Shown piece after piece: positions 25,304 to 36,251 of a stretch of 64,000 nucleotides of DNA. Below the pieces are notes generated by a model. The model saw only the letters and a list, made by a program, of their open reading frames with translations, was not told where the DNA came from and did not search any database. Origin of the DNA: Stigmatella aurantiaca (lineage in GTDB: Bacteria; Myxococcota; Myxococcia; Myxococcales; Myxococcaceae); the NCBI RefSeq assembly GCF_900109545.1, contig NZ_FOAP01000007.1, positions 248,001 to 312,000 of the forward strand, in the 5' to 3' direction. The position numbers were made by a program, and so were the translations under genes. The number at the start of each line of letters is the position of its first letter. Positions within the stretch are counted from its first letter, which is position 1.

Positions 25304-27103
25304 TCAGCCCTCCCTGCCCGCGAGGTGGAAGCGGTCCACCACGAGCTTCAAGTCCCGCGCCAGCGAGGACAGGTCGCTGTTGGCGGCCACCATCTGCTTG
25401 GTCGCCGCGGCGTTCTGCTCGGTGACGCGCAGGATGTCCCCCATGGCGGCGGCGAGCTGGTCGGTGCCCGTCTGCTGCTGCTGGGTGGCCAGGGAGATGG
25501 AGCGCACCGCGTGCGAGGTCTGCCGCGCCAGCTCCAGGATGAGGCTCAGGCTCTCGTCCACCTGGGCCGCCAGGAGCGTGCCCGCATCGGTCGTCTTCAG
25601 CCCTGCCTCCGTGGCCATCACCGCCGCGTGGGTCGCATCGCGGATCTCCTCGATGAGCTGCTCGATGGTGCGCGTGGAGCGGAGGACGTTCTCGGCGAGC
25701 CTGCGCATCTCCGCGGCCACCAGCGAGAAGCCCCGGCCCACCTCGCCCGCCTTGGTGCCCTCCAGCTCCGCGTTGACCGCCAGCAGGTCCGTCTTGTCGG
25801 CGATCTCGTTGATGAACTCCACCACCTTGCCGATCTGCTGCACGCGCTTGTTGAGCCGCACCACCGCGTCCGCGATGGACTGGTTGTCCTCCTTCATCCG
25901 CTGCATGGCGGTGAGGAAGGCGGCCGCGTTGCGCTGGCCCCCTTGGGCGGCCGCGAAGGTGCGCTCGGCGATGCCGGCCACGGACTCGGCGTTGCCGGCG
26001 ATCTGCTGCGCGCTCCGGGCCAGCTCCTCCGTGGTGGCGCTCGTCTCGTTGAGGGAGCTCGCCTGCTCGTCCGCCCCCGTCTCCTGCTCGCCGGAGGTGG
26101 CCACCAGCTGCTCGGTGGTGCTGGAGATCTGCATGCCCGCGCGCCGCATCTGCGCGAGCGCCTGGCCGAGCTGCGCCTGCATCTGCACGAAGGCGGCCGA
26201 GGCCGACCACATCTCGTCCTCGGCGGGGATGACGCGCGGGGGGCGCAAGTCCCCCCGGGCAATGCGGGTGGCATCCTCGGTGATGGCCTGCAGCGGCTCG
26301 GCCAGCACCGCCCCACCCGCGTACGCCGTGCTCAGCACCAGCAGGATGACGAGCGCCAGCAAGAGGCCCATGGCCAGCCCGCCCTCGCTCCGGAACTGGG
26401 AAATCACCGCCATCTGCGCCTGGGGATCCTGCACCCGGACCATCTGGTCCAGCACCCGCACCGAGCGGTGGATGGTCAGGTCGAGGATGAAGATGGACGG
26501 GCTGAGCACCGCGATGGCGGTGAACAGCACCAGCCGCTGGCGGACCTTCTGACGCCGGGGCGGCACCGCGGCGATGAACTCCAGCGCCGACAGCCCCTCG
26601 TCCGCGATGCGCTCGGCGGCCTTGCGGCTGCGGCGCACCACCAGCAGATACACGAGCAGCGCGCTCAGGGGCGCCAGCGACGCGCCCGCCAGCGCGATGC
26701 GCATGCCCACCTTCCACGCCACCCCCATCAGGGGCGGAAAGAGCACGGCCACCAGCAGCACGCCACCCAGCCACCCCTGGAGCGTGAACCAGAAGCAGCG
26801 CTCCGGCACGGCGCGCGCCTCCTGGAGCGCCTCGCGCAGGTGCTGCTGCTGCTGGGGCACCCGGCCCTGCTCCAGCGCCCACAGCACCTTGAGGGCGCGG
26901 CGCTCCAGCACCGTGACGAGCCCCAGCGCCAGCGCCACCGCCACCGCCACCAGCCCCAGGAAGGGGCCCCAGTACGCGGGCGCGTCGATGGCATTCGAGA
27001 GCGGCCCGTACACCAGCACGAGCACCAGCCCCAGCCCCCCGCTCACCCACGAGGGCTGGGTCATCCACCGTGCCAGCCCCTTCAAGCCCGACTCCGCGGT
27101 CAT
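25304..27103 (-). CDS. Methyl-accepting chemotaxis protein, six-TM type (copy 2)
   Basis: 599-residue paralog of the adjacent MCP with the same plan: about six N-terminal membrane segments, HAMP-like region (EPLQAITEDATRIARGDL) and a signalling domain with DKTDLLAVNAELEGTKAGE. The cytoplasmic halves are highly similar and the membrane halves much less so, which fits duplication followed by change of input. Its start overlaps the stop of the small CheW-like gene (ATGA). Confidence 0.9.
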   Translation of the reverse strand: MTAESGLKGLARWMTQPSWVSGGLGLVLVLVYGPLSNAIDAPAYWGPFLGLVAVAVALALGLVTVLERRALKVLWALEQGRVPQQQQHLREALQEARAVPERCFWFTLQGWLGGVLLVAVLFPPLMGVAWKVGMRIALAGASLAPLSALLVYLLVVRRSRKAAERIADEGLSALEFIAAVPPRRQKVRQRLVLFTAIAVLSPSIFILDLTIHRSVRVLDQMVRVQDPQAQMAVISQFRSEGGLAMGLLLALVILLVLSTAYAGGAVLAEPLQAITEDATRIARGDLRPPRVIPAEDEMWSASAAFVQMQAQLGQALAQMRRAGMQISSTTEQLVATSGEQETGADEQASSLNETSATTEELARSAQQIAGNAESVAGIAERTFAAAQGGQRNAAAFLTAMQRMKEDNQSIADAVVRLNKRVQQIGKVVEFINEIADKTDLLAVNAELEGTKAGEVGRGFSLVAAEMRRLAENVLRSTRTIEQLIEEIRDATHAAVMATEAGLKTTDAGTLLAAQVDESLSLILELARQTSHAVRSISLATQQQQTGTDQLAAAMGDILRVTEQNAAATKQMVAANSDLSSLARDLKLVVDRFHLAGREG

Positions 27104-27474
27104 GCGGCCTCCTGCGAGGAGCCCGCGAGAAAGTGCTCGAACTCCACCAGGCTCACCAGGGGCCAGAGCAGACCGCGCGCCAGGATGAAGCCCCGCAGGC
27201 TCCCTCCGGCGGCACGGCCCAAGAGGGAAGGCAGGCCCAGAATCAAATGGGGCTCGGTGTCGATTTCGAGCGTGTCCACGCCCACGCCCTCGCCCGGGCG
27301 GGACAGGAGCACCCGGACCGGGTCCGAGCGGTGGCCGAAGGCCAGGCCCGCGGCGCGCGAGCGCCCGTCCAGGGCCGAGGGCAAATCAATGCTGGTCACG
27401 TCCTGGGCCAGGAACGCGATGCGATCCGCGCCGGCATGGCACAGCAGGATGCCGGAAGCGCGCGAGGCCAGCAT
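27100..27474 (-). CDS. Small divergent CheW-like protein (FrzB-like)
   Basis: 124 residues, between cheW and the MCPs, where frzB lies in the M. xanthus frz operon. Weak CheW-like features: beta-rich core with ILLCHAGADRIAFLAQDVTSID at the N-terminus and LILGLPSLLG and GFILARGLLWPLVSL later. It lacks a clear match to the CheA-binding face of standard CheW. The family call rests mainly on position and size. It overlaps the downstream MCP start. Confidence 0.6.
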   Translation of the reverse strand: MLASRASGILLCHAGADRIAFLAQDVTSIDLPSALDGRSRAAGLAFGHRSDPVRVLLSRPGEGVGVDTLEIDTEPHLILGLPSLLGRAAGGSLRGFILARGLLWPLVSLVEFEHFLAGSSQEAA

Positions 27475-27477
27475 GGC

Positions 27478-27912
27478 TCACGCCCCCTGACTGAGGTAGT
27501 CAAACAGCCCGTCAGGCTCGATGACCGCCACGTCCCGCTGCGCCCCCTTGGCCGGGCCGCGCAGGTGCACGTGGACGCCACTGGCGCCCAGCGGCTCCAG
27601 CGAGCCCGTCACCTGGGAGACGCCCGCCACGGTGCTGGCGGTCAGCGCCAGGGTGCCGCGCGGCAGGCGCACCAGCACCGCCCGCCGCGTGGATTGGCTG
27701 CCCTTGCCCACCAGCAGGCCGATGTCCACCACCGGGATGACCTCTCCCCGGTGGGCGAACACCCCCAAAAGGTGGACGGGAGCGCCGGGCACCCGCGTCA
27801 GCTCCGGGAAGGTAACCACCTCCGCCGCGCTCTCCGCAGGCACCGCATACCAGCTGCTCCCACATGCAAACACAAGGTAGGACTGTCTCGCTTCAGGCTC
27901 GATGAGGCCCAT
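27478..27912 (-). CDS. cheW: CheW chemotaxis coupling protein
   Basis: 144 residues, two SH3-like halves. Seen: SYLVFACGSSWYAVPAESAAEVV, then VPGAPVHLLGVFAHRGEVIPVVDIGLLVG, the classic CheW core. It links MCPs to the CheA kinase. First gene of the overlapping chemosensory set; it starts 21 bp after the stop of the Cys-rich OmpA gene, so both may share a transcript. Confidence 0.88.
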   Translation of the reverse strand: MGLIEPEARQSYLVFACGSSWYAVPAESAAEVVTFPELTRVPGAPVHLLGVFAHRGEVIPVVDIGLLVGKGSQSTRRAVLVRLPRGTLALTASTVAGVSQVTGSLEPLGASGVHVHLRGPAKGAQRDVAVIEPDGLFDYLSQGA

Positions 27913-27933
27913 CGCGCGGCAGCCTACCTCAGA

Positions 27934-28683
27934 TCAGCGCTTGAACTCGACGCGGCGATTCTGGGCCCACGCTTCCTCGTCCGAGGCGCTGCTAAGCGGG
28001 CGCGTCTCGCCGTAGCCCACGGTGGCCAGGCGGCCCGCGGGAACGCCCAGGTCGGTCAGGTAGCGCTTGACCGAGGCGGCGCGGCGGTTGGACAGCTGGA
28101 GGTTGTACTCCTCGGTGCCGCGGTCGTCGGCGTGGCCCTGCAGGGTAATGCGGCCCTGGGTGGCCTTGATGCAGTCGGCCAGCGAGGACAGCCGGCCCTG
28201 GGCCTCGGAGTCCAGGGAGAACTCGTTGAAGCCGAAGCGCACCGGCTCCCAGTCACAGGCGCTGGCCTGCGCCGTCACGCACTGGCCGCCCTTGCACTCC
28301 TGGCCCTCGCCGCAGTCGCTGTTGGCCGAGCAGGTGTTGGAGGGCGCCTGGCACCGGCCGCGCTCGCACTTGCCGCCGCCGGGGCACTGCGCATCATCCT
28401 TGCACTGGGCGTCGGTGCACTTGCCCACTTCGCAGATCCGTCCCGAGCCACACTGGGTGTCGGTCGTGCACTCCGGAGGCTTGGGCACGCACTTGTTGGC
28501 CTGGCAGGTGAAGCCCTCCTTGCAGTTGGCGTCCGTGGCACACTCCTGGCACTGGCCCTGGACACACACCTCGCCCCGCTCCTGGCACTGATCATCCTTG
28601 TCGCAGTTGGGGTACGCCTTCGGACAGCCGGAGAGCACTGCCACGGCGAGAGCGAGCCCCGCCACCATCGAGATCCGACGCAT
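27934..28683 (-). CDS. Cys-rich OmpA/Pal-like lipoprotein
   Basis: 249 residues. Lipobox LSGC (C20); residues 25-140 hold about 20 cysteines in repeated short modules (GSGRICEVGKC, GGGKCERGRC, GEGQECKGGQC) resembling small disulfide-knotted repeats. The C-terminal 105 residues are an OmpA peptidoglycan-binding domain (LQGHADDRGTEEYN, NRRAASVKRYL, GYGETRP, NRRVEF). Probably anchored in the outer membrane by lipid and to the wall by OmpA. It lies immediately upstream of cheW. Confidence 0.85.
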   Translation of the reverse strand: MRRISMVAGLALAVAVLSGCPKAYPNCDKDDQCQERGEVCVQGQCQECATDANCKEGFTCQANKCVPKPPECTTDTQCGSGRICEVGKCTDAQCKDDAQCPGGGKCERGRCQAPSNTCSANSDCGEGQECKGGQCVTAQASACDWEPVRFGFNEFSLDSEAQGRLSSLADCIKATQGRITLQGHADDRGTEEYNLQLSNRRAASVKRYLTDLGVPAGRLATVGYGETRPLSSASDEEAWAQNRRVEFKR

Positions 28684-28740
28684 CGTTCACTCCAAAATCC
28701 GGTCAATACCCGTCTTCTTTGAGACAGGTTCCCCGGCCCG

Positions 28741-28769
28741 CGTGTAGTCGCAGCAAGCCATTGAGTCAA
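28741..28769 (-). promoter_or_regulatory. Candidate promoter for the OmpA-chemosensory unit
   Basis: Minus strand TTGACT (28769-28764), 17-bp spacer, TACACG (28746-28741), 58 bp before the ATG at 28683. The -10 is weak. The remaining 227-bp divergent gap holds no other clear site; no convincing promoter was found for the NtrC gene. Confidence 0.35.
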
Positions 28770-28910
28770 AGCAATTTGTCCCCGCCTGGGTCTTCCCCGT
28801 CCCTCCCCCCCAAGGCCTTGGGAATCCTTTGGAATCATTGAATCGCCAAGAGGTTTCCCGGACAGTGGGAGCCAGGGCCACACCCGACGCCCCCCGAGGT
28901 CTTCCGCGCC

Positions 28911-30416
<1,506 letters not shown>

Positions 30417-30445
30417 GCCCCGCGCGCGCCACGAGGAGACACGGA

Positions 30446-30838
30446 ATGCAGGGTCAGCGAGGGGTTGCCGCGTGGACGCTCGTGCGGCTCGTCTTTGGGC
30501 TGTCGCTCGCGCTGGGGCACGGGCTGCCGAAGGTGACGGGCAACATGGCGAGCTTCGCCGAAGGGGTGGCGAGGCTCGGCTTCCCCTTCCCCACGTTCTT
30601 CGCCTGGTGCGCGGCGCTCTCGGAGCTCGTGGGCGGGCTGCTCGTGGCGGTGGGGCTCTTCACCCGGCCCGCGGCCCTGGTGGCGGCCTGCACCCTGGCG
30701 GTCGCGCTCTACCGCCACCGCGTGGACCCGTTCGGCACGATGGAGAAGGCCCTGGTCTTCCTCACGGTGTTTCTGGCCGTGGTGCTGGCGGGCCCGGGCC
30801 CCTGGAGCCTGGACGCCAAGGTGCGGCGGCGGCTCTGA
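30446..30838 (+). CDS. DoxX family membrane protein
   Basis: 130 residues with four hydrophobic helices. Seen: LVRLVFGLSLALGHGLPKVTG near the N-terminus and the central SELVGGLLVAVGLFTRPAA, both typical of DoxX/YphA proteins. The function of this family is poorly known; some act with thiosulfate or redox enzymes. GAGGAG lies 7 nt before ATG. It follows the NtrC gene by 29 bp and could be its operon partner. It converges on the SRAP gene with 7 bp between them. Confidence 0.82.
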   Translation: MQGQRGVAAWTLVRLVFGLSLALGHGLPKVTGNMASFAEGVARLGFPFPTFFAWCAALSELVGGLLVAVGLFTRPAALVAACTLAVALYRHRVDPFGTMEKALVFLTVFLAVVLAGPGPWSLDAKVRRRL

Positions 30839-30845
30839 GCCCGCC

Positions 30846-31520
30846 TCAGGCGGCGACCCGCTCCACGCACGCGGGCAAATCCTGCATGGGCGAGTTCACC
30901 ACGCGCGACACCTCGTAGGCCTCCAGGCTGTCCTCCTCGAAGGGCACCAGCAGCGGCTGCAGCACCGAGGACTCCTGCGGCTCGGGGCGCAACCACACCT
31001 CCTGGCCCTCGGGCGTCAGGAGCACCGGCATCCGGTCATGAATGGGGGCCATCAGGGCATTGGGCCCCGTGGTGAGCAGCGTGCAGGTGCGCACCACCTC
31101 GCCCGTCTCGGGGGACGTCCACTCCTCCCACAGGCCGGCCAGCGCCAGGGGCCGGCCGTCCTTGCGGCGGAAGTGGAAGGGCGTCTTGGGCTTGGCCGTC
31201 TGGCGCCACTCGAACCAGCCGTCGATGAGCGCCAGGCACCGGCGGCGCTTGAAGGCGGCGCGGAAGCTCGGCTTCTCGGCCACCGTCTCGCAGCGCGCGT
31301 TGATGAGCTTGTTGCCGATGGCGGCGTCCTTCGCCCACGAGGGGATGAGCCCCCAGCGGTACGCGTCCAGCATCCGCTGGCCGTCGTTGGGCACCACCGC
31401 CATGAGCTGGGTGGGGGCCAGGTTGTAGCGGGGCCGTTCAATCGAGGCGCGAATGCCCAGGAGGGCGAACTCCCGCGCGAGGTCCACGGCCGGCGTCTGA
31501 AGCGTCACACGTCCACACAT
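30846..31520 (-). CDS. yedK: SRAP family abasic-site processing protein (YedK/HMCES)
   Basis: 224 residues. Seen: MCGRVTL at the N-terminus, whose Cys2 forms the thiazolidine crosslink to abasic sites in single-stranded DNA; RYNLAPTQ; YRWGLIPSWAKD; NARCETVAEKPSFR; DGWFEW; and the IHDRMPVLL histidine. These are all the conserved SRAP motifs. Role: shielding abasic sites in ssDNA at stalled forks. It stands alone on the minus strand. Confidence 0.95.
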   Translation of the reverse strand: MCGRVTLQTPAVDLAREFALLGIRASIERPRYNLAPTQLMAVVPNDGQRMLDAYRWGLIPSWAKDAAIGNKLINARCETVAEKPSFRAAFKRRRCLALIDGWFEWRQTAKPKTPFHFRRKDGRPLALAGLWEEWTSPETGEVVRTCTLLTTGPNALMAPIHDRMPVLLTPEGQEVWLRPEPQESSVLQPLLVPFEEDSLEAYEVSRVVNSPMQDLPACVERVAA

Positions 31521-31578
31521 GGCCCCAGTATCGCGCGCGCCGCGCGGCGGCACCAACTCCTGGCCCGCGCCGGGCCGC

Positions 31579-33870
31579 TCACGGCTCGAGCGGCAGCACC
31601 ACCGTGGCCACCGCCCCCCCGCCCTCCCGCTGCCGCAGGGCAATGGAGCCATTGTGGCGCCGCACAATCTCCCGGGACACGTAGAGCCCCACCCCCAGCC
31701 CGGAGATGTTCGCCACCTCCTGACGCTCGCCCCGCTCGAAGCGCCCGAAGAGCTGCTCCTTGTCCTCCCCGCCCAGGCCGATGCCGCGGTCGGCCACTTC
31801 GACTTCCGCCTCGCCCCCCGGCAGGGACCGCACCCGCACCTCGATGGCGCCCCCCGCGGGGCTGTACTTGATGGCGTTGGCCACCAGGTTGTGGAGCACC
31901 TGCTCGATGCGCATCTCGTCGAACGCGCCCACCAGGGGGGAGACCTCCAGCACGAGGTTGTGGCGGGGCGAGGCCCCCACGAGCGCCTCGGCGACGCGCC
32001 GGGCCACCTCCGCCAGGTCCACCCGCGAGCGCTGCAGCGGCAGCTTGCCGGAGCCGAGCTGCGAGGCATCCAGGAGCTGGTTCACCAGCCGCGTGAGCCG
32101 GTCCACCTGCCGGTCGAACATCTCCACCCGCTCGGCCTGCGCCTTGCCCACCGCGCGCTTGAGCAACGCCACCTGGACCTTGATGGCCGTGAGCGGCGTC
32201 TTCAGCTCGTGGGAGGCGATGGACAGGAAGATGTCCTTCTCCTGGCTCGCCCCCTCGATGGTCTCCATCTGGCGGGAGAGCTGGGCGGCCATTTGATCGA
32301 ACGTGCGGGCCAGCTCGTGCAGCTCGCGGGGCGCATCCCGCGTGGACTCCTCGGCGCGGGCCTGGCGGTCGCCCGCGGCCAGCCGGAGCGCGGCCTCCGC
32401 CACGCGGCGCACCGGCGAGAGCACCGCGCGCGCCAGGAACAAGGACACGGCCAGCGTCACCCCGATGGCGCCCGCCACGGTGACGAGCAGCCCGGCGTAG
32501 GTCTGCTCGACTTCGCGCTGCAGGATGACCGCCGACTGCTCGACAACCACCCGCCAGCCCACCTGCGCCACGCTCCGCACACAGAACAGGTGCTCCGAGC
32601 CGGTCCGGATGAGCAGACGTCCATCCGGGAGGCGCTGGTAACGGGAGGCGCCCGCGCTACCGACCCGGTCGAGCGCCTCCGCGAGCGGCGAGCCCTCGAT
32701 GCTGTGCACCTCCGTGGAGACCTCCTCCTGCGAGTCGAAGACCACGCGCTCTCGCGCATCGATGACCCGCACGCGCTGCTGGAGCGTGTGGGCCTGGTCG
32801 CGGGCATACGCGCGCATCTTCGGCAGGTCGAGCGCGGCGAGCACATAGCCCAGGTACCGGTCCCCGTCCCGGATGGGCGCCACCGTGACGACCAGCGGCG
32901 CCCGCTCCCCCACCCGGCCCAGGAAGACATCGCTCACCAGCGGCCCGTGCGCCTGGCGGGCCTTCCGGACGTACTCCCGGTCCGAGAAGTCGGAGCCCGC
33001 CAGGAGCCGCCCTTCCGCGTCATGGCGCGGCGAGAACGCCAGCGACCGGCCCTCGGGACTGCCCACGTAGGCGTAGATGACCTCGGGCGAGTACGTCACC
33101 AGCGAGTCGAGCCCATCCTCCAGGAAGGTTGCGTTGGGCAGCCCGCCTTGCGGCGCCGCGCGCTCGCTGAGCAGCAGGGACAACTGGGCGACGGAATGCG
33201 AGGAGTGTTCGAGCCGCCGCTCGATTTCGCGCACCACGGCGCGCGCGACCTGGAGGTTCTCCTCCTCCACATGGCGCACGGCGGCCTCGTAGCGCGCGCG
33301 CCCCTCCACCATGCCCACCCAGAGCAGGGGGAGGAGGGCCCCCAGGGTGAAGGACAGGGCGAAGGCCCGCCCCATGGAGATGGCCGCCACGGGCGCGGGC
33401 AGCCACGGCCCCAGGCGCCGCCGCAGGGCGGGCACCAGCAGCGCCACCTGGACGATGAGCGCCGCGAGCAGCCCGTTCATGGCCTGCTTGACCCCTGACA
33501 CCAGGGTGGCCTCGATGGGAAGCCCCGCCATCACGCCATAGGTCAGCAGGAAGTAGAGCGGGCTGACCAGCCAGAAGAGCCCATCGGCGGTGATGGGCAT
33601 GAGGCGCCGGCGCATCGCCCCGACGAACAGCCCCTCCAGGACGATGTTGAGCCAGCCCCAGGGATGCCCCCACAGGAAGTAGGCCTGGATGCCGGAGATG
33701 GCGCCCGCGAGCCCCCCCGCGGCAGGGCCCAGCAGCACCGCCGCCATCAGGACCATGCAAGGCCCCAGCAGCAGGTGCACTCCCGGGAGAATCTCGACGG
33801 CCGCCAGATTCAGCAGCAGCCCGCCCAGTCCCAGGAGGACGCCCCCTCCGATCCGCTTCCAGATACCCAT
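31579..33870 (-). CDS. Membrane sensor histidine kinase with CACHE domain
   Basis: 763 residues. Five or six membrane helices in the first 185 residues (a 5TM-type head), then a periplasmic double-CACHE-like domain about 190-460 (SDFSDREYVRKARQAHGP, VVTVAPIRDGDRYLGYVL), another membrane helix, HAMP (SPVRRVAEAALRLAAGDR), HisKA with the phospho-His in SIASHELKTPLTAIK, and HATPase (LVANAIKYSPAGG, DRGIGLG, GLGVGLYVSREIV). No response regulator is adjacent. Likely ligand: a small metabolite sensed by CACHE. The combination of a multi-TM head and CACHE is uncommon. Confidence 0.9.
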   Translation of the reverse strand: MGIWKRIGGGVLLGLGGLLLNLAAVEILPGVHLLLGPCMVLMAAVLLGPAAGGLAGAISGIQAYFLWGHPWGWLNIVLEGLFVGAMRRRLMPITADGLFWLVSPLYFLLTYGVMAGLPIEATLVSGVKQAMNGLLAALIVQVALLVPALRRRLGPWLPAPVAAISMGRAFALSFTLGALLPLLWVGMVEGRARYEAAVRHVEEENLQVARAVVREIERRLEHSSHSVAQLSLLLSERAAPQGGLPNATFLEDGLDSLVTYSPEVIYAYVGSPEGRSLAFSPRHDAEGRLLAGSDFSDREYVRKARQAHGPLVSDVFLGRVGERAPLVVTVAPIRDGDRYLGYVLAALDLPKMRAYARDQAHTLQQRVRVIDARERVVFDSQEEVSTEVHSIEGSPLAEALDRVGSAGASRYQRLPDGRLLIRTGSEHLFCVRSVAQVGWRVVVEQSAVILQREVEQTYAGLLVTVAGAIGVTLAVSLFLARAVLSPVRRVAEAALRLAAGDRQARAEESTRDAPRELHELARTFDQMAAQLSRQMETIEGASQEKDIFLSIASHELKTPLTAIKVQVALLKRAVGKAQAERVEMFDRQVDRLTRLVNQLLDASQLGSGKLPLQRSRVDLAEVARRVAEALVGASPRHNLVLEVSPLVGAFDEMRIEQVLHNLVANAIKYSPAGGAIEVRVRSLPGGEAEVEVADRGIGLGGEDKEQLFGRFERGERQEVANISGLGVGLYVSREIVRRHNGSIALRQREGGGAVATVVLPLEP

Positions 33871-33960
33871 CCGGGCGCGGATTCAGCCACTTCCGCCCCC
33901 CCTTCGGGAGCTTTTCGTCCACCTTTCGCTCAGCCCCTTACACCTGGGGCTCAAACGGCA

Positions 33961-33998
33961 CCGGCGTGGGACCGGAGGAGACTCCGAGCCCACGCCGG
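33961..33998 (-). terminator. Hairpin terminator after the protease gene
   Basis: CCGGCGTGGG and CCCACGCCGG, 10-bp perfect arms, with an inner CGGAG/CTCCG stem, 23 bp past the protease stop. The T-tract on the minus strand is weak (GTTTG), so it may act with Rho. Confidence 0.5.
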
Positions 33999-34021
33999 GA
34001 ATGAAGCCCTGCCGCCAGGAA

Positions 34022-36031
34022 CTAGCGGGTGATGGTCAGCGCCGTGTCATCGATGAAGAAGCTCGTCTGCAGGTAGGTGTCCTCGACGCCGTTGAAGTAG
34101 ACGCGGATCGTCTGGCCCTTGTACGCGGACAGATCGAAGGTCTTCTGCGCGTAGGCCGTGGACTTGTCCAGGTTGCTGTAGCCGGCCAGGGTCGCCTTCA
34201 CCACGTTGGCGCTGTCACGCACCTGGATGCTCAGCTTGTCGTACGCCACGCTCTCGGTCTCCGCCGTGGTGATCTTCAGCCAGAACGACAGGCTGGCGCT
34301 GCACGCCGTCGCCGGGATGGTCACCGTCTGGTAGGCGTAATCCGTCGCGGTCTTGCCGCGGCCGTTCAGCCACGCCTTGTAGGTGCCCGTGCGGGGCGCG
34401 CTGCCGCTCGTCGTGCCGCTGATGACGCCCGAGGTGGCCGTCCAGCTCGTGGCACCCGACTCGAAGCCGGGGTTGATCAGCAGCTGCTCGGTGGTGGAGC
34501 AGCTGCCCGTGGTGTTGCTCACCGTCACGGAGACCGCCGCCGAGGTGGCCGAGTTGCCCGACGCGTCGAAGGCCTTGGAGGTCAGCGTGTAGCTGCCGTT
34601 GGCCACGCTGGCGGTGTTCCAGCTGATGCTGTACGGCGCGCTGCTGTCGGTGCCGATGAGCGAGGTGCCCGCGTAGAACTCGACGCGGGAGACGCCCACG
34701 TTGTCGCTGGCATCCGCGCTGAGGGTGGCCGAGCCGCTGAGCGAGGCGCCGCCCGCGGGGGACGTGATGGAGGTGGAGGGGGGCGTGGTGTCGCCCGGGT
34801 TCTGGCCGCCATCGCCGATGAAGCCGGTGTAGAGCAGCACGTTCGGCGAGCCCGTGCCGGGGCTGGTCACCTTGCCCGCGGTGCCGTTGTTCACCAGCGC
34901 GTCACGCACCTGCTGCGGCGTGGCGGAGGGGTTGGCCGCCAGGTAGAGCGCCGCGGCGCCCGCCACGTGGGGGCTCGCCATCGAGGTGCCGCTGATGGTG
35001 TTGGTACCCGTGGTGCTGGTGTACCAGGCAGACGTGATGCTGGAGCCCGGGGCGAAGATGTCCAGGCACGTGCCGTAGTTGGAGTAGCTGGCGCGCGCGT
35101 CGGTGCGCTCCGTGGCGCCCACGGTGATGGCGCTGGGCGTGCGGGCCGGCGAGTAGCTGCAGGCGTTGCCGTTGTCGTTGCCCGCGGCGACGGCGAACAC
35201 CACGCCCGCGTTGATGGCGCCGGCGACCGCGTCATCCAGCGTCTGCGAGGCCCCGCCGCCGAGGCTCATGTTGGCCACGGCCGGCTTGATGTGGTTGTTC
35301 TTCACCCAGTCCACGCCGGCGATGACGCCCGCGGTGGTGCCCGAGCCATTGCAGTCCAGCACGCGCACCGCGTGGATGGTGACCTTCTTGGCCACGCCGT
35401 AGGTGGTGCCGCCCACGGTGCCCGCCACGTGCGAGCCGTGGCCGTTGCAGTCCGTGGCCGCGCCGCCCGACGTCACCGCGTCAAACCCGTTGCCGATGCG
35501 GCCGGTGAACTCGGTGTGGGTGGTCAGCACGCCGGTGTCGACGATATAGGCGTGAACGCCGGTGCCGTCGTTGTTGTAGTTGTAGGTGCTGTTGAGCGGC
35601 AGCGCGGACTGGTCGATGCGGTCGATGCCCCAGGTGGCGCCCGTCTGGGTGCCGACGGCCTCGACGAAGCTGTCCTCCTCGATGTAGGCCACGCGCGGGT
35701 CGGCGAGCAGCTCACGCACCTGCGCCTCGCTCATGCGGGCGGCAAAGCCGTTGATGGCGGACGTGTAGGTGTGCAGCACCTCTCCGCCCGTCTTGAGCAC
35801 CATCTGCTGGGCAATCTCGCCCTCGGCGGCCAGGGCCACCGTCTTCAGGTCCTTCTTCAGGACGACGATGTAGCGGTTGGGAACGGCGCGCGGGCTGCGC
35901 AGCAGCTGCGCCATCTCGCCGAGCTGCTGCCTCGGCTCAGAGGGGCTGCCCTCCTGCTCCTCCATCTCGGCACCACACGCACCGAGCACCAGGAACGACA
36001 GGGTGCATGCAGCCTTCGTGATCCGCTTCAT
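34022..36031 (-). CDS. Subtilisin-like (S8) serine protease, secreted lipoprotein
   Basis: 669 residues. Signal with lipobox-like LGAC (C19). Inhibitor I9 propeptide about 50-125 ([32 protein letters not shown]). The peptidase S8 domain of proteinase K type has catalytic D165 (IVDTGV), H198 ([10 protein letters not shown]) and S350 ([11 protein letters not shown]), all present. A bacterial Ig-like domain follows at about 440-525 ([20 protein letters not shown]), then a C-terminal jelly-roll-like domain (about 535-669) such as carbohydrate-binding or P-like modules. Likely an extracellular predation or nutrient protease. AAGAGG precedes ATG 36031. Preceded by an AT-rich promoter region. Confidence 0.93.
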   Translation of the reverse strand: MKRITKAACTLSFLVLGACGAEMEEQEGSPSEPRQQLGEMAQLLRSPRAVPNRYIVVLKKDLKTVALAAEGEIAQQMVLKTGGEVLHTYTSAINGFAARMSEAQVRELLADPRVAYIEEDSFVEAVGTQTGATWGIDRIDQSALPLNSTYNYNNDGTGVHAYIVDTGVLTTHTEFTGRIGNGFDAVTSGGAATDCNGHGSHVAGTVGGTTYGVAKKVTIHAVRVLDCNGSGTTAGVIAGVDWVKNNHIKPAVANMSLGGGASQTLDDAVAGAINAGVVFAVAAGNDNGNACSYSPARTPSAITVGATERTDARASYSNYGTCLDIFAPGSSITSAWYTSTTGTNTISGTSMASPHVAGAAALYLAANPSATPQQVRDALVNNGTAGKVTSPGTGSPNVLLYTGFIGDGGQNPGDTTPPSTSITSPAGGASLSGSATLSADASDNVGVSRVEFYAGTSLIGTDSSAPYSISWNTASVANGSYTLTSKAFDASGNSATSAAVSVTVSNTTGSCSTTEQLLINPGFESGATSWTATSGVISGTTSGSAPRTGTYKAWLNGRGKTATDYAYQTVTIPATACSASLSFWLKITTAETESVAYDKLSIQVRDSANVVKATLAGYSNLDKSTAYAQKTFDLSAYKGQTIRVYFNGVEDTYLQTSFFIDDTALTITR

Positions 36032-36087
36032 GACGGCCTCTTCTTGTCTTGGGGGATGGTCCTGCGCGCCTCGAACAAGGCCAAGCA

Positions 36088-36117
36088 AAGCTACTTGTCA
36101 CCATTCGAGACCGTCAA
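36088..36117 (-). promoter_or_regulatory. Candidate promoter of the protease gene
   Basis: Minus strand TTGACG (36117-36112), 18-bp spacer, TAGCTT (36093-36088). A second TTGACA lies at 36179-36174. The surrounding 220-bp gap is clearly AT-richer than its neighbourhood, as expected of a promoter region; the OmpA gene on the other strand must also start from here. Confidence 0.35.
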
Positions 36118-36251
36118 TACTGATTAACGTCCTCTCGGCTGTTTCACTTCGAATGCATGTATTTCGATTTATTTGTCAATTTATAGGTAGACTGGACTGA
36201 GCAATCGAAGACAAACGGCCCCCAGGGCATCACCCACTCACGGAGGTATTC

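Noticed and set aside
33689-36127. An 812-codon open frame on the plus strand across the protease
   Set aside because: Shadow of the S8 protease; no recognisable domain and highly biased composition.
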